Shown in pieces: positions 20,080-31,599 of a stretch of DNA of 64,000 bases. The stretch covers positions 7,872,709-7,936,708 of the forward strand of contig JAPWDM010000015.1 in NCBI GenBank assembly GCA_035578155.1. Reading direction: 5' to 3'. This stretch comes from Brachynemurus nebulosus. Its lineage: Eukaryota > Arthropoda > Insecta > Neuroptera > Myrmeleontidae. Numbering within the stretch: position 1 is the first letter of the stretch; every line of letters starts with the position of its first letter. Made by a program: the position numbers and the translations under genes. The notes under the pieces were generated by a model, which was given only the letters and a program-made list of their open reading frames with translations, searched no databases and was not told the origin of the DNA.

Positions 20080-22487
20080 CGTCGCTATTCGTCTACAGAA
20101 TTGTCTGCGGTAGTATCTGATAGTATAGGGTCCAGCCATTCCAGTTCTGGGTCTTCTTTCCAATTCTCGCCCGAAAGTGATATTTACAATTTTGTCAAAC
20201 TTTTAATCTTTTTATCTTTAATTTTATTATGTAATGGCACTTCTGGGTAGTTGGATCATATTAAATCGTTTCCGTGGTTTTAAAAGACATTCAAATTTCT
20301 TAGAAGTATCATCATTTCGATACAGTGTCTCAGTTTTCATAAGAATACTTCCTGTTTTCTTCTTTTGATTATGATATGACGCGCCGAACTTATACCTTTA
20401 ACTTTTCTTAAACATACCAAGGTCATCTTGATATCGTAAAGTTTCCAGTCTATGCCCAATTTATGTACTGTGCCTATATTAGAATAAATTTCCCAGTATT
20501 TATTAGGTGTTTTGATGGTGCTATGTGATGTTAGAACTTTCTATTTGTCCTAATACCCTATCAGCGGAAGGAATATACCCTATAAAGGAATGGCCCCGTA
20601 CGGGAAATATTATCGAAATTTTTTGAATTGAGGGTGGGGCAAAATTATAGAGCCATATCATCTACATATGAACTATGTGACTGTTTTTGTTTTGGCCGCC
20701 ACAACCATCTGCAAATAATCTTATATTGTCTATGTTACTGGGAAACGTTTGTTCTTTAAGAAAATGGTATAGAGCGGATGAAATTTCTACAACTCTTCTT
20801 TTCGCCTGATGTTCCATCCATGCGTAAAACAATGGATTTTTGCAATCAATGCTTGTTACACAAAAGCAATAAAATAAAAGTTGTTGGGCATAAAAAGCAT
20901 CTTGAATAGGCACTTTGGGCAGTACCTGCACTTGTTGAAGATCGAAACAGTAGGATAATGTATTCAGTTGTTTTTCATTCATTAATTTATGGAACGGTTT
21001 TGCTCTTACTTTATGTATATATAAATCCGTTTTATGTTTTTTAATGGTAGTTTCATTTCTTGAAATGCTAATTTGAGTTTCAGTCCTCAAACAAAATCCA
21101 CATACATCAGTGGTTGAATTTCCAAAGCCTATATTAAAATGATTGTTGAAAACTCGACTGAAATACTTATAATTAATTTTTAAGCTAACTTCTACGTTTT
21201 TATTATAACGTTGTCATAAATTTTTAATAGAATATTCAGATGATAAATAGATTTTTCTTGATTTTTTACGTCCATAATGACTTTCTTTTCCCTTAAGGTT
21301 TTGAATAAACTTTTTAACAGCATCCAGTTTGCTTCGAAATTTATTAGAACGTTTATCTCCCCCACGTTTATCCTTAATTACAACGCCCGCTTTTAATTTT
21401 TTACATATCGTATTTACACGGCGCTGAGAAACGTTGAAGACTTTTAAAAAAAGTTTCTGAAAAATTTGTAATTTTTGATTGTTAGCTATGACCTAAAATA
21501 TAATCATGAATGTGTTTAAAAGGGCATAGCCGGGTAAGATAGGGAAAACGGCCCTTGACGCAAAATTGATTGTTTTTATAGGAAATAATACTTCTTAACC
21601 CCAGATACATTCCTACCAAATTTCAACCCTCCGAGGCTAATAGTTTATGAATACACAAACAGACAAAAATTTTCAAAAAAATTTTTTTTTGACGAAATTA
21701 CTGAGCCGATTTATTTGAGTTTAATATACATTGTGTACTCACCTTAGGCGAAGTAATAAAAAAAACTATAGTCCTTTTTATACATTAGTAATATATGTAG
21801 TACCGAACATGGCATGCATTTGTATTGAAATATTACTGTTCTACCAACTAAAATTTTTCCATAAAAATGTATGTTATAGAGTACTAAGAGACAAATTATT
21901 GAACAAAAAATGGTGGGTGTCGCTAACGCGTAAGTGTCAAAAAAAAAATTTTCTTAAATTTAAAAATTTAAAAAAATTAGTATAATAAAGGGATATAACG
22001 TTAATTTTTTTTTATTACTTCGCCTAAGGTGGGTACACAATATATATTAAACTCATATAAATCGGCTCAGTAATTACGTCAAAAAAAATTTTTTTTGAAA
22101 ATTTTTGTCTGTTTATGTATTCATAAACTATTAGCCTCGGAGAGTTGAAATTTGGCAGGAATGTATCTGGGGCTAAGAAGTATTATTTCCTATAAAAACA
22201 ATCAATTTGGCGTCAAGGACCGTTTTCCCCATCTTACCCGGCTATGCCCTTTGTTACTTAAATTTTGTAAAATACTGAATTGAAAAATCATGAGATTTCC
22301 CCTCTGCTTTACGACAACGTTTACGATGGATTGAATCAACGTTTACTAAGGTAGCAAGTTTATTATCTTGCAAGTTTTTATTTTTATATTCAAAAAATAA
22401 TCGCCGCTGTTCATATGTCTTCTTTACTAATTTGCTGACACTGAAAATTTTCTTTACTATGTTTGCAATGTAAATCAATATTGCCAA
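20080..22487 (-). pseudogene. DUF7869/Sola-like transposase, interrupted and frameshifted
   Basis: The N-terminal piece (22,487-22,254) has VKKTYEQRRLFFEYKN and DSIHRKRCRKAEGKSHDFS. The frame is then split by a 734-bp foldback element. The middle part near 21,400 reads RRVNTICKKLKAG. The longest clean piece (21,090-20,662) gives IHKVRAKPFHKLMNE, VLPKVPIQDAFYAQQL and FADGCGGQNKNSHIVHM, whose Asp-Gly-Cys-Gly-Gly-Gln-Asn-Lys-Asn string is the hallmark of this family. Further on, FPVRGHSFIGYIPSADRVLG lies near 20,570 and an acidic C-terminus EWLDPILSDTTADNS near 20,120. Multiple stops and shifts make it inactive. It probably encoded the transposase of the surrounding element. Confidence 0.7.
21519..22252. 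mobile_element. foldback MITE with ~240-bp inverted repeats, nested in the transposase
   Basis: Both ends read AAAGGGCATAGCCGGGTAAG and the arms stay highly similar for about 240 bp through the blocks AACCCCAGATACATTC-like, TGAATACACAAACAGACAAA and GAGCCGATTTATT. The short central spacer has only a spurious frame. It splits the transposase frame: the upstream piece ends beside 22,254 and the downstream piece resumes below 21,519. Long TIRs would suit a Mutator-like or foldback element, but a 9-bp target duplication is not clear. Confidence 0.82.
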
Positions 22488-23029
22488 TTAACTACATATT
22501 TGGATCGTGATCGGAATACCTTTAAAACAAATAATAATTATATGTAGTAAAAACTATTACCAAAAAACATTTTAAAGTCACAAATCACCTTGCATACATT
22601 GCTAAATAATATGAAATTTCTGACTTACCTAGCTTCTGCTCTTTGTTGTTTAGTAGTAGGATTTTGTTTTCGTTTGCGAAAACCTCTATCAACATTGCCA
22701 ACAATATGCTCTCCTTTATTTATTTCCATTTATAAGGAGACACTTAGAAACATTAAAATGATCGTTGCTATGTTAACGTATGCGATACTATGATAAACCG
22801 TTGGACAATGGACAAAAACCGTTATGTTTGTCAAGTGTCAATGGACAAACTCCATTTAGTCTGTCCAGAAAATATTTTATATGTATTTTGCATAGGATAG
22901 ATTGCATTTAGAACAGATTTAGACATTTCAGACTATAGAAATAGACCTAAAGACAATAATGACATCTATAACTCAAATTTGGAAAAATTGGACAAACAGC
23001 ATATAGAAAGTCTGACCCTTTACAATGGG

Positions 23030-25806
23030 GTATGTACACTATTTACAAGAGACTATTTACAATATATACAATATTTACAAATTTATATTTATGTTTTACT
23101 TAATGGGTGAGCTCTGGGCAGACTAGTTTTGATGTCAACGTACTTCCTTGTGTCTGTTTGTCATAGAATTTTCTAGTCGTTTATTCGATGTAGTTAGTCA
23201 GTAATTGTATGTTCGAGTCTAGCTGTAGGTCTCGTATTCTTGCGTATCTGTCTTGGTTCAGAACCAGTCTAAGTATCTTGTTTTGAAGTCTTTGTAGTTT
23301 TAAAAGGTTGGTCTTTTTAGTTTAGCACCACACAGGGGCGGCGTAAGTTATGATTGGTCTAATTATTGCAGTATACATCATCCTTTTATTTCTTAGATTC
23401 ATTTTACTCTTGGCGTTTAGAAGTGGATATAGTACATGAATGGCACTGGATCCTTTTTTTAGCGCCTTTTTTATATGTTCGTGGAAGTTGAGTCGTCTGT
23501 CCAAGTCTACTCCGAGATATTTTATATGTTTTTTTTACTGTATTTTTTGGTTGTTAATAGTCAGTGGTGTATGTACTTTGACGTTGATGAATTTTTTTGT
23601 ATGTATTATGTGTTCGGTCTTCGTTTCGTCAAGTCTAATCTTCCAGTCCCGAGCATATTTACATATCATATCCACATGTATTTGCGTTTGTTTTGTTGCC
23701 ACTTGATCATTGAACGAATGTGCATATATGGCAGTGTCGTCCGCAGACATGGCTATTTTAGTTTTTGCAAATTTCGGTATGTCATTTATGAAAAATGTAA
23801 ACATGCTCGGTCTCAGTACCGATCCCTGAGAACTCCCGCTTTAGTCGTTTTTGTTTCAGAGTATTTGTCATTGATGTTAACTTTAAATTTTCTGTCACGT
23901 AAATAGTCGTTTAATAGTTTGATCAAGTAGGGCGGGAATCCGTATGTTATTAGTTCGTATATTAGTCCATCCGTCCATACTGTGTCGAACGCTTTTTTAA
24001 TTAATACAAGTGATGTCACCTTCTTCTTATTAAAGTTATCGTTTATGACTTTTGTTAGTCGTACAATTTGCATGGTCGTGCTGTGTTTAGGTCGAAAACA
24101 AACTGTTCGTCTATTAGTATTTGGTTTTTGTTGTTATAGTCATTTATTATTTTTAATATTATTTTTTCTGTCAATTTCTCCATACTGTTCAGTAAACTTA
24201 TTGGTCTGTAGTTAGTCGGTTTTGTCAGGTCCTTTTCTGGTTTTGGTATCGGAATTACTGTTGCAATTTTCCATTGCTTGGGAAAGTACCCATTTATAAT
24301 AATGGCATTTATTATATGCATTAGCTGGATAATTGCTTTTTTTTGTAAGTTTTTTAAAATTTTATTGTCTATTTGGTCTGGTCCCGGTGCTTTCTCATTC
24401 GGTAAAGTTTTTATGATGTCGCGTATCTCCTAAGGGTTAGTTTTTATTTTGGTTTTTGTAATTTCGTCAATTTTGTAGTCCTTAGTAGTTACTTCAAAGA
24501 ATTCCTTAATTGTGTTCTGTAGTTTTGCTGATGGTCTGTCATTAGATTGTATTTTTTCTAGCGTATTTGCAATAAGTTCGGCTTTTTCTAGGTCAGTAAA
24601 GTACGTGTTACCATTGTCTGTTAAAGTGGGAATTTGCTCTCTGGGTCTCCTCAATGATTTTGTCATCTTCCATAATGAATTATCCTGGACATTGAGGTTT
24701 TCCAGGAATTTTCCCCACTGTTTGTTTAAGTCTTCAGTGATGTTTGTCTTAATTAGTCGGTTTAAACGGTTTATTGTAGTCTTGTGGTCTCTGTTGCCTG
24801 TCCTTTGGAATAGTCTTCTGGTCATGTTGCGCAGTTTTATTAAGTTTTTTGTCTCGTCGCTTAGTTTGTCTTTTCTTTTTTTGAGTTGTATTTTTTCGGT
24901 GTGTAATTCTTTTGCGTAGGTTAGTGCTTTTGTAAGTTTTGTGGTTTCTGATTCGAGGCTGTCAAGTCCTATGTTTTTGTTAATTTGTATTTTCAAGTCT
25001 AGTGTCTGCTTAAATGCTTTCCAGTCTGTGTCTTTATACGACGTGAGTGTCAGTTTTGGTACGTGTTCTGCTTGATTTTTAATTTTGAACAATATGTGAT
25101 TGTGATCCGAGCTTAGTTCAGATCTGATAAATTATACAGTAAGTTTTGTCTTGTTAAGTGTTATTATGTCTAGGTTTTTTTCTTGAATAAATTGGTTTAG
25201 GTTGTAGTCCGTTACAGTTCCAGTGTCCCAGTCTAAGGTCCATCGTTAAAGTTATTTTGTGCAAAGTTAAACATTGTCATAAATTTTTCATATTGTGTGG
25301 TACATAGTCGCAGCTGTCTATTCAGTTCAACCACCAGTACAGTCATTTTGTTTAGGTCAACAAGCCCTCCCAGCTGTTTTAACTCAGCCATCAAGTTGTT
25401 AAAACTGGAGAAGATTGAATTCCCTGGCTGTGCGTTGTGTATTTGGTGTGGCGCAGTTAAGCTATTTGCTGGTTGGGCAGCTATTGGATTTCTGTCTGTT
25501 TGCTGAATATTGTGTGTATTCTGTAGGTCTGCTTTCATTCTTTCCTCCCAAATATTCTTTTTTGGTGGAGGTGCTGGTACATATTTTGTTTGATGTTGGG
25601 TTGTTTGTGGTCTTTGAAATTTGTTTTTATTTAGGAGTTCAATCCTCTTTTTGTAGACGTCGCATTCCACTGAGCTGGATGGATGTGAACTCTCACAATT
25701 TACACATTTGGCCGGTTCATCTGGTGACTTTGTACAGTCTTTTGTCCAGTACTGGTTCGCGCATTTCATGCAGTTGGGTTTTACTCTGCAATTGCTTGTT
25801 GCATGT
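23030..25806 (-). pseudogene. jockey-type LINE with ORF1 zinc knuckles and deleted endonuclease
   Basis: This is a minus-strand, 5'-truncated non-LTR retrotransposon. The end of ORF1 (25,806-25,233) holds two CCHC-like knuckles (CMKCANQYWTKDC, then CVNCESSHPSSSVEC) and a glutamine/asparagine-rich tail. ORF2 opens near 25,240 with the first strand of an apurinic endonuclease (QFIQEKNLDIITLNKTK). It jumps at about 25,130 to the last strand (SSDHNHILF), so roughly 180 residues of the nuclease are missing. Reverse transcriptase motifs follow: APGPDQIDNKILK, NYRPISLLNSMEK, KKAFDTVW, then SADDTAIYAHS in place of FADD, and LGVDLDRRLNFHEHI. Frameshifts and stops occur near 24,430, 24,060, 23,820 and 23,530. 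The 3' end abuts the right TIR of the preceding transposon at 23,015. Confidence 0.83.
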
Positions 25807-25849
25807 CAGTAGATAGGCTGTAAGAGTTCTATGACACAGTAAAACCCCA

Positions 25850-26960
25850 ATTTTCCAGACTATGTTTTGACGGTGTTTAGAACCGTGTAGTTTGGGGTCC
25901 TACTGTACCTCCTGTATGAATTGACCTTTGACCCGGCACGTACCGAGTATATGTATTTAAAATTTGTTGTTGATATTTGACCTCACACTCGCTCATACTG
26001 TTGGCCTTGAAATTCCAAAGACATGAGTCATCACCTCAACAACCACACAAGGAGTTAACCCATTATGCGTCATCACAATTTAGTTATCACAATTTGGATT
26101 TGTGCTGACCCATTACCCGCCAGCACTAACGTAGTTTTTGAATGCAAACCTAACGCATGCGCAGACTGAATTTTAGTACACGAGGCATGCGCAGACTTAA
26201 TTTTAGAACCCAACGCATGCGCAGACTGAATTTTAGTACACGACGCATGCGCAGACTGAATTTTAGTACACGACGCATGCGCAGACTGAATTTTTGAACC
26301 CGACGCATGCGCAGACTGAATTTTAGGTCACAAATTGATAGATAGGGTGCGCTACCGCGTCAAAAATATGGGGATACCCTAACTCGGGAGTGGCCCCAAC
26401 TTTTGACACCGTACTGTATTTAAATTTTTTGTACACTGCCGTGTCAAAAGTGTGGCCCCCTGACTAAAAAGGTATCCGATCACTTTTTGAAGCATACTGT
26501 ACTTATTACGTGCAAACCTTGACCCCAACACGCGCTTGCCTTAATTGCATCATTTTAAACGAAAGGTTAACACTACCACATCAAAAATGTGGGGAATACC
26601 CTAACCCAGGGGGTGGCCCCAAACTTTTGACACCGTACTACCGACCGACTACCGTACTTAAATTTTTGGTACACTACCGTTTCAAAAGTGTGGACCCCCC
26701 TTGGTGTCCGATCACTTTTTGAAGCGTACTGTGCTTATTACGTGCAAACCTTGGCCTCACTTAATTGCGTCATCTTAAACGAAAATCGAGGCGGCCGCTA
26801 AATTTTGTGGGGGGCACTGTACCAAGCGCCACCGCAAAACTAACTTCGGACTCCAGACTCAAGATTTCTGACCGCTACTATACCGCCGGAAATCGGATTT
26901 CGATTGTACCTCACCGGATTTTTTTTGTATATGAGTCAGCACTTTATAAGATTACGTTGT
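25850..26960 (+). repeat. ~1-kb dispersed repeat, copy 1
   Basis: From GACCTTTGACCCGGCACGTA to a GGATTTTTTTTGTATAT-type end, this stretch matches 47,380-48,200 in order. Shared blocks include the TCATACTGTTGGCCTTG block, a CATGCGC minisatellite, two tandem ~220-bp units with GGCCCCAAACTTTTGACACC and TCCGATCACTTTTTGAAGCG, and GGGGGCACTGTACCAAGCGC with CAGATTTCTGACCGCTACT. There is no coding capacity. It may be a non-autonomous element or part of a complex satellite. Confidence 0.72.
26151..26335 (+). repeat. 30-31-bp minisatellite, six units, CATGCGCA core
   Basis: Six tandem copies of a unit around ACGCATGCGCAGACTGAATT followed by TTAGTACACG or TTAGAACCC. The copies differ by a few bases. 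The core GCATGCGCA resembles the half site of NRF-1/Ewg-type transcription factors (TGCGCATGCGCA). Two units remain in the second copy at about 47,610-47,670. Confidence 0.85.
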
Positions 26961-27030
26961 TTATTTACTAAAAACTCGAGACTTTTATACAGTTTGAGTT
27001 TGTTTATTTAAGATTTTTTAGCTGACTCAA

Positions 27031-27245
27031 GATGATGTAATTTCATGATATGTTTGCATCATAGTCGGAGGGGAATTTTATTTAAAAACATGTCACAACT
27101 TGTTGAATTCTAAATAAGTTTGTTTACATTAATGTCATCATAAATCATTAATATAGCTGTGTTTATTTAAGATTTTGCTAACTCATACTCAGATATTTTT
27201 TTCAGTTTGTTTATATAAGACATGTTTTAATTTTAAAAATGTTTA
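27031..27245 (+). repeat. dispersed repeat, copy 2 (partner at 0.96 kb)
   Basis: Shares ATGTTTGCATCATAGTCGG, ACTTGTTG, ATAAATCATTAATA-type, TTTTTTTCAGTTTGTTTAT and AGACATGTTTTAATTTTAAA blocks in the same order as 962-1,190. A GTTTATTTAAGATTTT block is itself repeated four times between 26,990 and 27,260. Confidence 0.6.
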
Positions 27246-27489
27246 TTTAAGATTTTGATGACTCAGCAATTGCTTTGTTTGATCTCAAATACGAAATAAT
27301 TTTCTCGGAATTTTTAATTTATGGTCTGATAATAATCGGGGTTTTTTTCAATTTGTTTATTTATATATCCTTGACTAATTCCCAACGTTTACTGGATCTT
27401 GAAAAACATAAATTTATTTTTTTGTATAAAAGAATTTTTTGCCGACGTAGAAGAATTAGCTGCATCTAGTAACAGAAAATTCCAACTGA

Positions 27490-27815
27490 AAAATTATCAG
27501 AACTGGACGGCTGGGACTCGAACCCGGATCTGTTGGTTACTAGCCAAGCGCCTTTACCAATTAGGCCACCGACCATTCGTTCGAGTGCCACTCCAATTTT
27601 GATAATCAATCAAACACATCCTCTCTTTATTGCGAGACGCAGTTACATTTTTAATTTCAAATGTTATCGAGTGCCTGTGAAACATTATTAATGTATGGTG
27701 GACTTTTGTCCGTATTTACACACACACCAATGTTCATATGTTCACTTGATGTTCAGCTTTAGCTGATACTTGAACACTCGATTTACTTTGGTATGTATGA
27801 TCAATTCTTTATGTT
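27490..27815 (-). repeat. tRNA-bearing repeat unit, copy A
   Basis: On the minus strand this reads CAAGTATCAGCTAAAGCTGA, AACATATGAAC, GTGTGTGTAAATACGGACAA, AATGTTTCACAGGCACTCGA, GAGAGGATGTGTTTGATTGA and GGAGTGGCACTCGAACGAA, then a tRNA-like domain. It matches the repeat at 41.64-42.08 kb along its whole length. Confidence 0.75.
27502..27574 (-). tRNA. tRNA-like sequence (pseudo-tRNA or SINE head)
   Basis: The minus strand has an A-box-like GGCCTAATTGGTAAAGGCGC, an anticodon arm TTGG-CTAGTAA-CCAA, and a perfect B box GGGTTCGAGTCCC. The inferred anticodon is AGT, against AGC in the other copy. The acceptor stem pairs poorly at its outer positions, and the unit belongs to a longer repeat, so I treat it as tRNA-derived rather than a functional tRNA gene. 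Confidence 0.5.
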
Positions 27816-27879
27816 AATTAAAATGAAGTGAACATATGTATAAGTGTATATATACAATTTTTTTACTCTGAAATAGAAG

Positions 27880-28410
27880 TTAACAACACAAAAACAGACA
27901 TTAAACAAAACAATTTTTTTTAAAAATGAATACATTTCCGAACTAAAAGATAAAATAATTATTTTAAAAGAGAACAATAAACTATTAAACGACAAAATCA
28001 AACTGTTAGAAATAAACAATGAATTACTAAGTGTTTGCAAATTAAATGACACTTCATCAATTGATTCCAAAAATAAAAAACAGCAAAACATCAGTTATGT
28101 AAATACAAAAAGTAATAAATTAATAGTGACGGATTCACGGGAAAAAAATTCTGCAGTTATGGATCATAATTATTCAAATAAAGACGAAGCGGATACTAAT
28201 AATAAAGTAGCCACGGAAAATAATTGTAATGACAACATTAATCAAATAGGACGAAAGCCTGTAATTGTTGGAAGTAATAAAATGCAGAACAACTTTATAA
28301 AAGCAGCTGAACAGAAAATATACCTATATCTGGGTAGAATCGAGAAAATGACTTCTGAAGAAAACGTTGAACGATGTAAGTATTCTAGAACTGTACAAAA
28401 AAATCAATAA
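27880..28410 (+). pseudogene. LINE ORF1 C-terminal fragment
   Basis: An open stretch begins with a heptad-rich helix (ISELKDKIIILKENNKLL...KLLEINNELL), a coiled coil. It continues through an asparagine-rich linker and ends KKVIVGS-like (KPVIVGSNKM), KAAEQKIYLYLGRIEKMTSE and ENVERC. The YLYLGRI-x-K-x(2)-S/T-x-E-x-V pattern is that of the RRM-like/ORF1 C-terminal part of CR1/jockey-group LINEs. It may belong to the ORF2 relic at 31.6 kb with other insertions between. The stop codon at 28,410 comes before the domain is complete. Confidence 0.55.
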
Positions 28411-28972
28411 TTATTTTTTATACAATTATTTTAATCATTCTCTTATACGGTTAACGTAATACATAACATATACTCAATAAATTATTTATTACTCAAAAAG
28501 CGCATCTTGGATTTTAATGAATTTTGGCATGGTGTATGTAGATAAGATAAGCTATATTCTGTATTTTTTTGAAAGGAGTAAGTTTACCAGAACCATAGTA
28601 AAAAATGAAAAATATTTTTAATGCAATTATTTTAAACTTTTAAAATTTAGGGAAAAATTTCAAAAAAATATATAATATAGTCCCAAATATTATCTAAATT
28701 TTGGCGTCGGTTTTGTCTTTCTAGGTGTTATAGTTTTCGAGAAAATTGAGTTGGAAAAATTACAGCACTAAAACATATTTTGGTTAATATCTCAAGGACA
28801 AGTCAAGGTTAAGGGTCAATGACCCTATATTTGGTACTCAAATGGGGTACCAATGTCACTACATATATTATTACAGACATCGGCCATGGGGGCCATTTTC
28901 CTATGCTTATGTAACTATACCCTTTGCGAAGAAAAGTATAATAGAAAGTCTCGGAAATTTAAAGGGTAAAAT
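28411..28972 (+). other. old repeat-like DNA flanking a hAT MITE
   Basis: No gene is seen. The stretch reads continuously into the sequence on the far side of the 28,973-30,214 insertion. A phrase GACCCTATATTTGGTACTC and a patch CATCGGCCATGGGGGCCATT stand out, but I do not recognise the element. Confidence 0.45.
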
Positions 28973-30214
28973 TAGTAACGGATTTACCAGCAGGCTGAGT
29001 AGGCTGGAGCCTAGGGCGGCAGATTTTAATGGCGGGAAATTTTGGCCAAAAAGGGCGGCAAAATGTAGAATTTGTTTTTTGGTTTTTTTTTCTCGTCACT
29101 TACGATTTTTAAGAAAGACGGCAGATTTTCCGGGCGGAAAAATGTAGAATTTCAAGTTTTTTTTTTTGCTGATCACCAGAGAAAAGACATTCATCCGGAT
29201 TTGAGGACCTAATTAGGAAAATTTTTTAAACTAGTTCCTTTAAACTCAAAAATTACCTGTTTTTTACGCTGTAATAAGCGATTTTTCGATAGAAAAATGT
29301 TTGTATTAAGCAATGTGAAAATTTAGTTCCATTATTTTTAGTTATATTTGAAAAAATAAAATTTTTTGGAAAAATTAAGAAATGTAATTGTTGAGAAAAT
29401 AAGTGGTCTACTGTAAAGCAATAAATTAAGAAGATGTCATTTATGATATAAAAATTTTCGTTTGTTATCTAAAGTAAACAATTTTCTATTTCTCTCATAA
29501 TTATTTTAAAACATATATATCTCACTTAGTAGCAAAAACAAATACAGTTCAACTGCAGGTAATAAAGAGAATCACAACTACAACACAATACATACATAAT
29601 ATAAATATACAGTCGTCCTTTTGTGCGGTAATGACTAATGAGCTCATCGTTCAAGCGGTTCAAGCATCCACAGGTACACATCATACATAAACATACATAA
29701 TGTGAAGTTATCCCAATACCTATGTATTTTATTATTTTAAATATTTTTAATAAATTAAATTTGATTTAATTTTTACCGAAAGATGCAAATATGTATGTAT
29801 AATAAAGTGATATTATTAACGGAAAATAGGTATTAATCATAAAGTATGTTGTATTTACTTTTTGGTTGTTAAAACCAACAAGAAACTAAGATATTTTTAG
29901 AAAAAATTTAAATTTTTCAATGTATTCTTAATGATTATTATTTTTAAATAAATTCTTTCAAATGACTTTTATATGTCATAATATAATATATAAACATTGA
30001 CTCAAATATATACTGTACCTTAAAAAAAAAAGTTCACCCCTGTTAATCCTGATGTGTGTCATTTCTCTGCTGATCACTTACGGTTTTTAAGAAGGGCGGC
30101 CGATTTTAGGGGCGGCAAATTTGGCAAAAAGGGCGGCAAAAAATTTTTTTTAGATTTTCAGGGGCGACATTTTTTACTGTGCCTAGACCGGCACTTAGAG
30201 TAAATCCGCCACTG
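28973..30214. mobile_element. hAT-type MITE with perfect 8-bp target duplication
   Basis: The left end TAGTAACGGATTTAC and the right end, in reverse complement CAGTGGCGGATTTAC, form the short TIR typical of hAT elements. Identical 8-bp sequences GGTAAAAT flank it (28,965-28,972 and 30,215-30,222). The subterminal regions share GGCGGCA-rich blocks (GCCTAGGGCGGCA and AAAAAGGGCGGCAAAA) in direct order. No transposase is encoded in the 1,242 bp, so it is non-autonomous. Confidence 0.88.
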
Positions 30215-30222
30215 GGTAAAAT

Positions 30223-31599
30223 TTCGTTCGCAAGTCACGTTATTTAGAACAATTTTAATTTTTTTTCTATTAAAAGATCGTAAGTTTCTTATTAGAAATG
30301 AAAAATTTTTGAAATTTTCTAGCAAGGCGGAGTCGTAGGATACATCCAGTCGGCAGTCGATTTTTCTTAGATTGGCATCACAGTGGCTGGAGGTGACTTG
30401 AAATAGAAACTTTTTGCCCTGGGAGGAACCAGGGGCAAAATTTCGAAAAATTTTATTAAATATAATTTGTAGAAATTTTAATTTGAAACAATTTTGTTTC
30501 CAACAACTTTCTTAGAAATGGTTTTCTTCATTGGCTTTTTTTGCTAAAAAAAATTAAATTCTACTATTATTTGGTGCATATTCAAGCTACAGAATAATAA
30601 AAATTGCATACACAATATTAAACTTCTTTTTACTGGACAAGTAGGTTTTTTTCTGTTATATCTTTTACCATTTCTATCTTTGACATTGATTATAAACGAT
30701 TTATTTTCAGTCAAGTAAAGCTTCGCCCGACCTGCGGGCAAACGTATCATGCCTCATAATGACTGTAAAATTTCATTGCACTACTTAACTCAAATTCAAA
30801 CTTAAGTAGTTCATAATTTCTGACCAGTAATAGTTAAGTAGATATTGGGTTTCTACAAAAATAATTTCATATAAGTTTAGGATAATATCACCTTTTCTTT
30901 TTATATCAAATACCATAATATAATTATTTTATAATTCCACAAGTATTGCGAGCAATGATACGAGAGACCGTACCGGTCGAGCTAACACTTAAGATTACAA
31001 AAATCAAAAATATCCAATCCTTGAACTAAAATTTATATCATGCTGTGAAGGACTATTGTGTAGGAGAATACCACATAAATATGTACATGTATTAAATTTC
31101 ACATCCTTCTAAGATTCATTGTATATGCACATGTAAAAAGGAATAAGAGATACTGTCACCTTAAACTTTTATATTTACATCTTTTTTCCTTAAATATTTT
31201 CAGTATTATTAGAATATGGTTATTGGCGGAAATAAAATTTTAATAAGACAAGCAACACTATATTTATGGAAGTTTTAATGAGTCCGTTCTTTTTTAAAGT
31301 GTATGTAAGAATTTAAAAATAATTTTCGTGAATTCTGTGTGCGGTAGAGATAGCATCAAAATGTTAAAATCTTCAATTTGCTGTTTTATTTTTTGAGAAT
31401 ATACCCTTAATTGATATATTTCCAAATCACAACTTCGAAGTTGAGAAATTACCAACTAAAGGTTACAATGCAAGTTTCAAAGTGACGGCGCCATTTAGCT
31501 TGAAAGATGAATTATACTCAGAAAACATTTGGCCTAGTGGTATGATAATTAAGAGATTTCCCTTTCCACGAAAATCAGCGGCAGTGTTCAAAAACAACA
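30223..31599. other. AT-rich DNA, no gene recognised
   Basis: A less AT-rich phrase AAGGCGGAGTCGTAGGATAC and a short inverted pair TTTTGCCCTGGG/CCAGGGGCAAAA (30,409-30,440) lie at its start. The remainder is AT-rich without sustained frames. Confidence 0.5.

Larger units (their letters stand above)
19706..23015. mobile_element. DNA transposon with Sola/DUF7869-like transposase
   Basis: The left end CAGACTTTCTATATGCAGTT with GTCCAATTTTA is matched by the reverse complement at 22,985-23,015 (CAGACTTTCTATATGCTGTT, GTCCAATTTTT). Between them are a minus-strand transposase relic and a nested foldback element. I see no target duplication. The superfamily call rests on the transposase motif and is tentative. 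Confidence 0.6.

Noticed and set aside
21731..21985. 84-codon plus-strand open frame
   Set aside because: It lies within the non-coding foldback element and has no recognisable domain.
26151..26335. CRISPR-like array of regular repeats
   Set aside because: The units are adjacent without unique spacers, and the genome is eukaryotic. It is a minisatellite.
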